Under the pieces are notes generated by a model. The model did not search any database and was not told where the DNA came from. It saw only the letters and a program-made list of their open reading frames with translations. A stretch of DNA of 5,664 nucleotides from Thermoflexales bacterium (GTDB taxonomy: Bacteria > Chloroflexota > Anaerolineae > B4-G1 > SLSP01), in contig SLSP01000231.1 in the NCBI GenBank assembly GCA_007130345.1, positions 1 through 5,664 on the forward strand. Reading direction: 5' to 3'. This document shows positions 4,231 to 5,664 of this stretch, in pieces. The translations under genes and the position numbers were made by a program. Each line of letters begins with the position of its first letter. Position 1 is the stretch's first letter.

Positions 4231-5664
4231 CGGGCGCCTCATCCAACAACGTCACCTGCCCGGTCGTCCCATCCACGCGGACGCGCTGCCCGGTCTGGAG
4301 GCGCGTCGTCGCCTCGTGGACGCCGACGACGGCCGGCAGCCCGTACTCGCGCGCGACCACCGCGCCGTGCGTCATCATCCCGCCGACCTCCATCACCAGG
4401 CCGCCGGCCGCGAGGAAGAGCGGCGTCCAGGCGGGATCGGTGCCGGGGCAGACGAGGATTTCGCCCGGCGCGAGTTGCGCCCCGCGCGGGTCGCGGATCA
4501 CGCGGACGACGCCCTCCACCACGCCCGGCGAGACCGGGCTGCCGACCAGCTCGCCCTCCGAACTGCCCGCCAGCCCCTCGTAGAAGGCGCGACCATCACT
4601 GAGCAGCACGCGCGGGATTTGCTTCCGCCGCTGCTCTTGCGCGTGAAGCAACCGTCGTTCGGCGACCAGCCCGCGCCAATCGCGCTCCGGCTGCGCGGTG
4701 AGCGTCTCCAATTCGGTCAGATGCAGGAAGAAGACGTCGTCCGGCTGCTCCAGCACGCCGGCCGCGACCAGGGCCGCGCCGTTTGCCAGCAGCAGCTCCC
4801 GCACCTTTCCGAACATGCGGATGATGGTGAATTTGGGCGTCTCGCGCAAGCCGACCAGGGCGCGCATCCGCCGAGCCGCCAAACGCGCTATCCGCGCTTT
4901 GAGCCAGCCGAGGCGCGTCTGCCGCAGCGCCGCGATCAGGCGCTCGATGTCGGCCTCGGCCGCCTGCGCGCCGCGCGCAAACACCGCGTCGGGGGCCAGT
5001 TCCGCGTCGGTAAACTGCAAGTAGCTCTGGAGCGTCTGAAACAGCGGCGTCGGATCGTCGCGCCAGCGCGGGCGGCCCAGGTCAATCTCGCCGAGGCCGC
5101 GCATCCCGTAGCGTTCCAGGAAACCGGCGACGGCTTCCTGCGCCGCCGACGGCAACTGCCCGGCGAGGTACGCCTCCGCGAGCGTGTGTGCGTCAGTTGC
5201 GGAACAGTAATCGGCGATCTCCGCATCCGCACGGAGGGCCTGCGCCGTCTGCCAGAGCGCCAAGTCCATCTCGGTGGTGACGTTGTGCGGCAGGCCGCGC
5301 AACAGGGCGCGGGAATCCACCCCGGCCTCCGGAACGGCGGCGGTGAAGCGCGAGAGCAGGACGTAGCCCGCCATCCCCGGCCCAAAGCACGGCGTCAGGT
5401 GGGTGAAGAGGCGCGGGAACGCGCTCGCCAACGCGCGGCGCATCCACGCGGCGCAGACGCTCAGGTCGCGGGCGGCGGCCTCCGGCGGCGCGCAGTCCTC
5501 GGCGATCCAGGCGTCGAGGCGACGCAGCAACGCCTCCCGGCGTGCATCGGGGCGGAGCAAGGTGGGAAGCATCCGCGCGAGCAGCGCCGGGAAGGGGCTG
5601 ACGACGTGCAGGAACGTCCGCAGGCGCAGGCGGCCCGGTGGGGGCCAGTCGCCGGCCTCTAGCA
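4223..5664 (-). CDS. PEP-utilising enzyme, rifampicin phosphotransferase-like, C-terminal part
   Basis: The frame is open from the right edge (first whole codon 5662) to TAA 4225-4223, giving 479 residues. The ATG at 5572 is internal, because 30 further codons upstream are stop-free and read smoothly (TFLHVVSPFPALLARMLP). The last 100 residues or so form the swivelling phosphohistidine domain: SPVSPGVVEGVVRVI, then GEILVCPGTDPAWTPLF, then GGMMTHGAVVAREYGLPAVVG, whose His (codon 4369-4367) is the expected phosphoryl carrier. The preceding 370 or so residues are helical and match the central domain of rifampicin phosphotransferases, ending with MFGKVRELLL and PDDVFFLHLTELE. The ATP-grasp domain expected at the N-terminus would lie outside the window. 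The protein stops right after the His domain, without a PEP-binding barrel, unlike PEP synthase or pyruvate phosphate dikinase. The family phosphorylates a small acceptor using ATP; the acceptor here is unknown, so resistance should not be inferred. It is cytosolic and probably cotranscribed with the downstream membrane gene. Confidence 0.85.
   Translation of the reverse strand, partial: LEAGDWPPPGRLRLRTFLHVVSPFPALLARMLPTLLRPDARREALLRRLDAWIAEDCAPPEAAARDLSVCAAWMRRALASAFPRLFTHLTPCFGPGMAGYVLLSRFTAAVPEAGVDSRALLRGLPHNVTTEMDLALWQTAQALRADAEIADYCSATDAHTLAEAYLAGQLPSAAQEAVAGFLERYGMRGLGEIDLGRPRWRDDPTPLFQTLQSYLQFTDAELAPDAVFARGAQAAEADIERLIAALRQTRLGWLKARIARLAARRMRALVGLRETPKFTIIRMFGKVRELLLANGAALVAAGVLEQPDDVFFLHLTELETLTAQPERDWRGLVAERRLLHAQEQRRKQIPRVLLSDGRAFYEGLAGSSEGELVGSPVSPGVVEGVVRVIRDPRGAQLAPGEILVCPGTDPAWTPLFLAAGGLVMEVGGMMTHGAVVAREYGLPAVVGVHEATTRLQTGQRVRVDGTTGQVTLLDEAPEG

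Noticed and set aside
4316..5662. Very long + strand open frame (448 codons) opposite the PEP-utilising gene
   Set aside because: It is rich in Arg, Gln, Ala and Gly with no domain, and it mirrors a clearly conserved enzyme on the - strand. Antisense openness is expected in very GC-rich coding DNA.
1..5664. CRISPR array, tRNA or rRNA genes, transposase or integrase
   Set aside because: No regularly spaced repeats, cloverleaf-like or rRNA-like segments, or recognisable recombinase motifs were seen on either strand.

Overview
The window holds a compact type II restriction-modification (R-M) cassette on the + strand, set into a GC-rich bacterial chromosome between unrelated metabolic and membrane genes. 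No marker gene fixes the taxon. The bacterium has high-GC host genes (hand counts of single 60-base lines: 75% at 61-120, 80% at 4921-4980) and uses Shine-Dalgarno starts; a Chloroflexota-like lineage is possible but only a guess. The cassette is visibly poorer in GC (52% at 1921-1980, 35% at 3121-3180), which suggests it was acquired.

Layout. 1-405 (+): the 3' end of an aconitase X (DUF521) large-subunit gene whose start lies outside the window. 446-1675 (+): a DNA methyltransferase (MTase) gene with the SAM-binding motif in its first third and the catalytic TSPPY motif in its last third. One in-frame TAG at 839-841 interrupts an otherwise continuous frame. 1672-1752 (+): a possible 26-codon leader ORF with a strong ribosome binding site. 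1740-2624 (+): an intact beta-class amino-MTase. 2621-3376 (+): a PmeII/EcoO109I-like type II restriction endonuclease, overlapping the MTase stop by ATGA. 3377-3606: a 230-base convergent intergenic region with several inverted repeats and no convincing gene. 3607-4194 (-): a multi-pass membrane protein of unknown function. 4223-5664 (-): the C-terminal part of a PEP-utilising, rifampicin-phosphotransferase-like enzyme whose start lies beyond the right edge.

How the genes work together. The cassette is ordered MTase, MTase, endonuclease, with stop/start overlaps. Both protective enzymes should be made before the nuclease, and translation is probably coupled. Two MTases beside one endonuclease often means an asymmetric site, with one enzyme per strand, or one m4C and one m6A activity. 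The nonsense codon in the first MTase is the main oddity. Read normally, it separates SAM binding from catalysis, yet the second MTase and the nuclease look intact. It may be a sequence error, a recent inactivation tolerated by the host, a readthrough codon or a split enzyme. I do not see a wholly new kind of system here. The two - strand genes lie 28 bases apart, probably form an operon, and show no link to the R-M genes.
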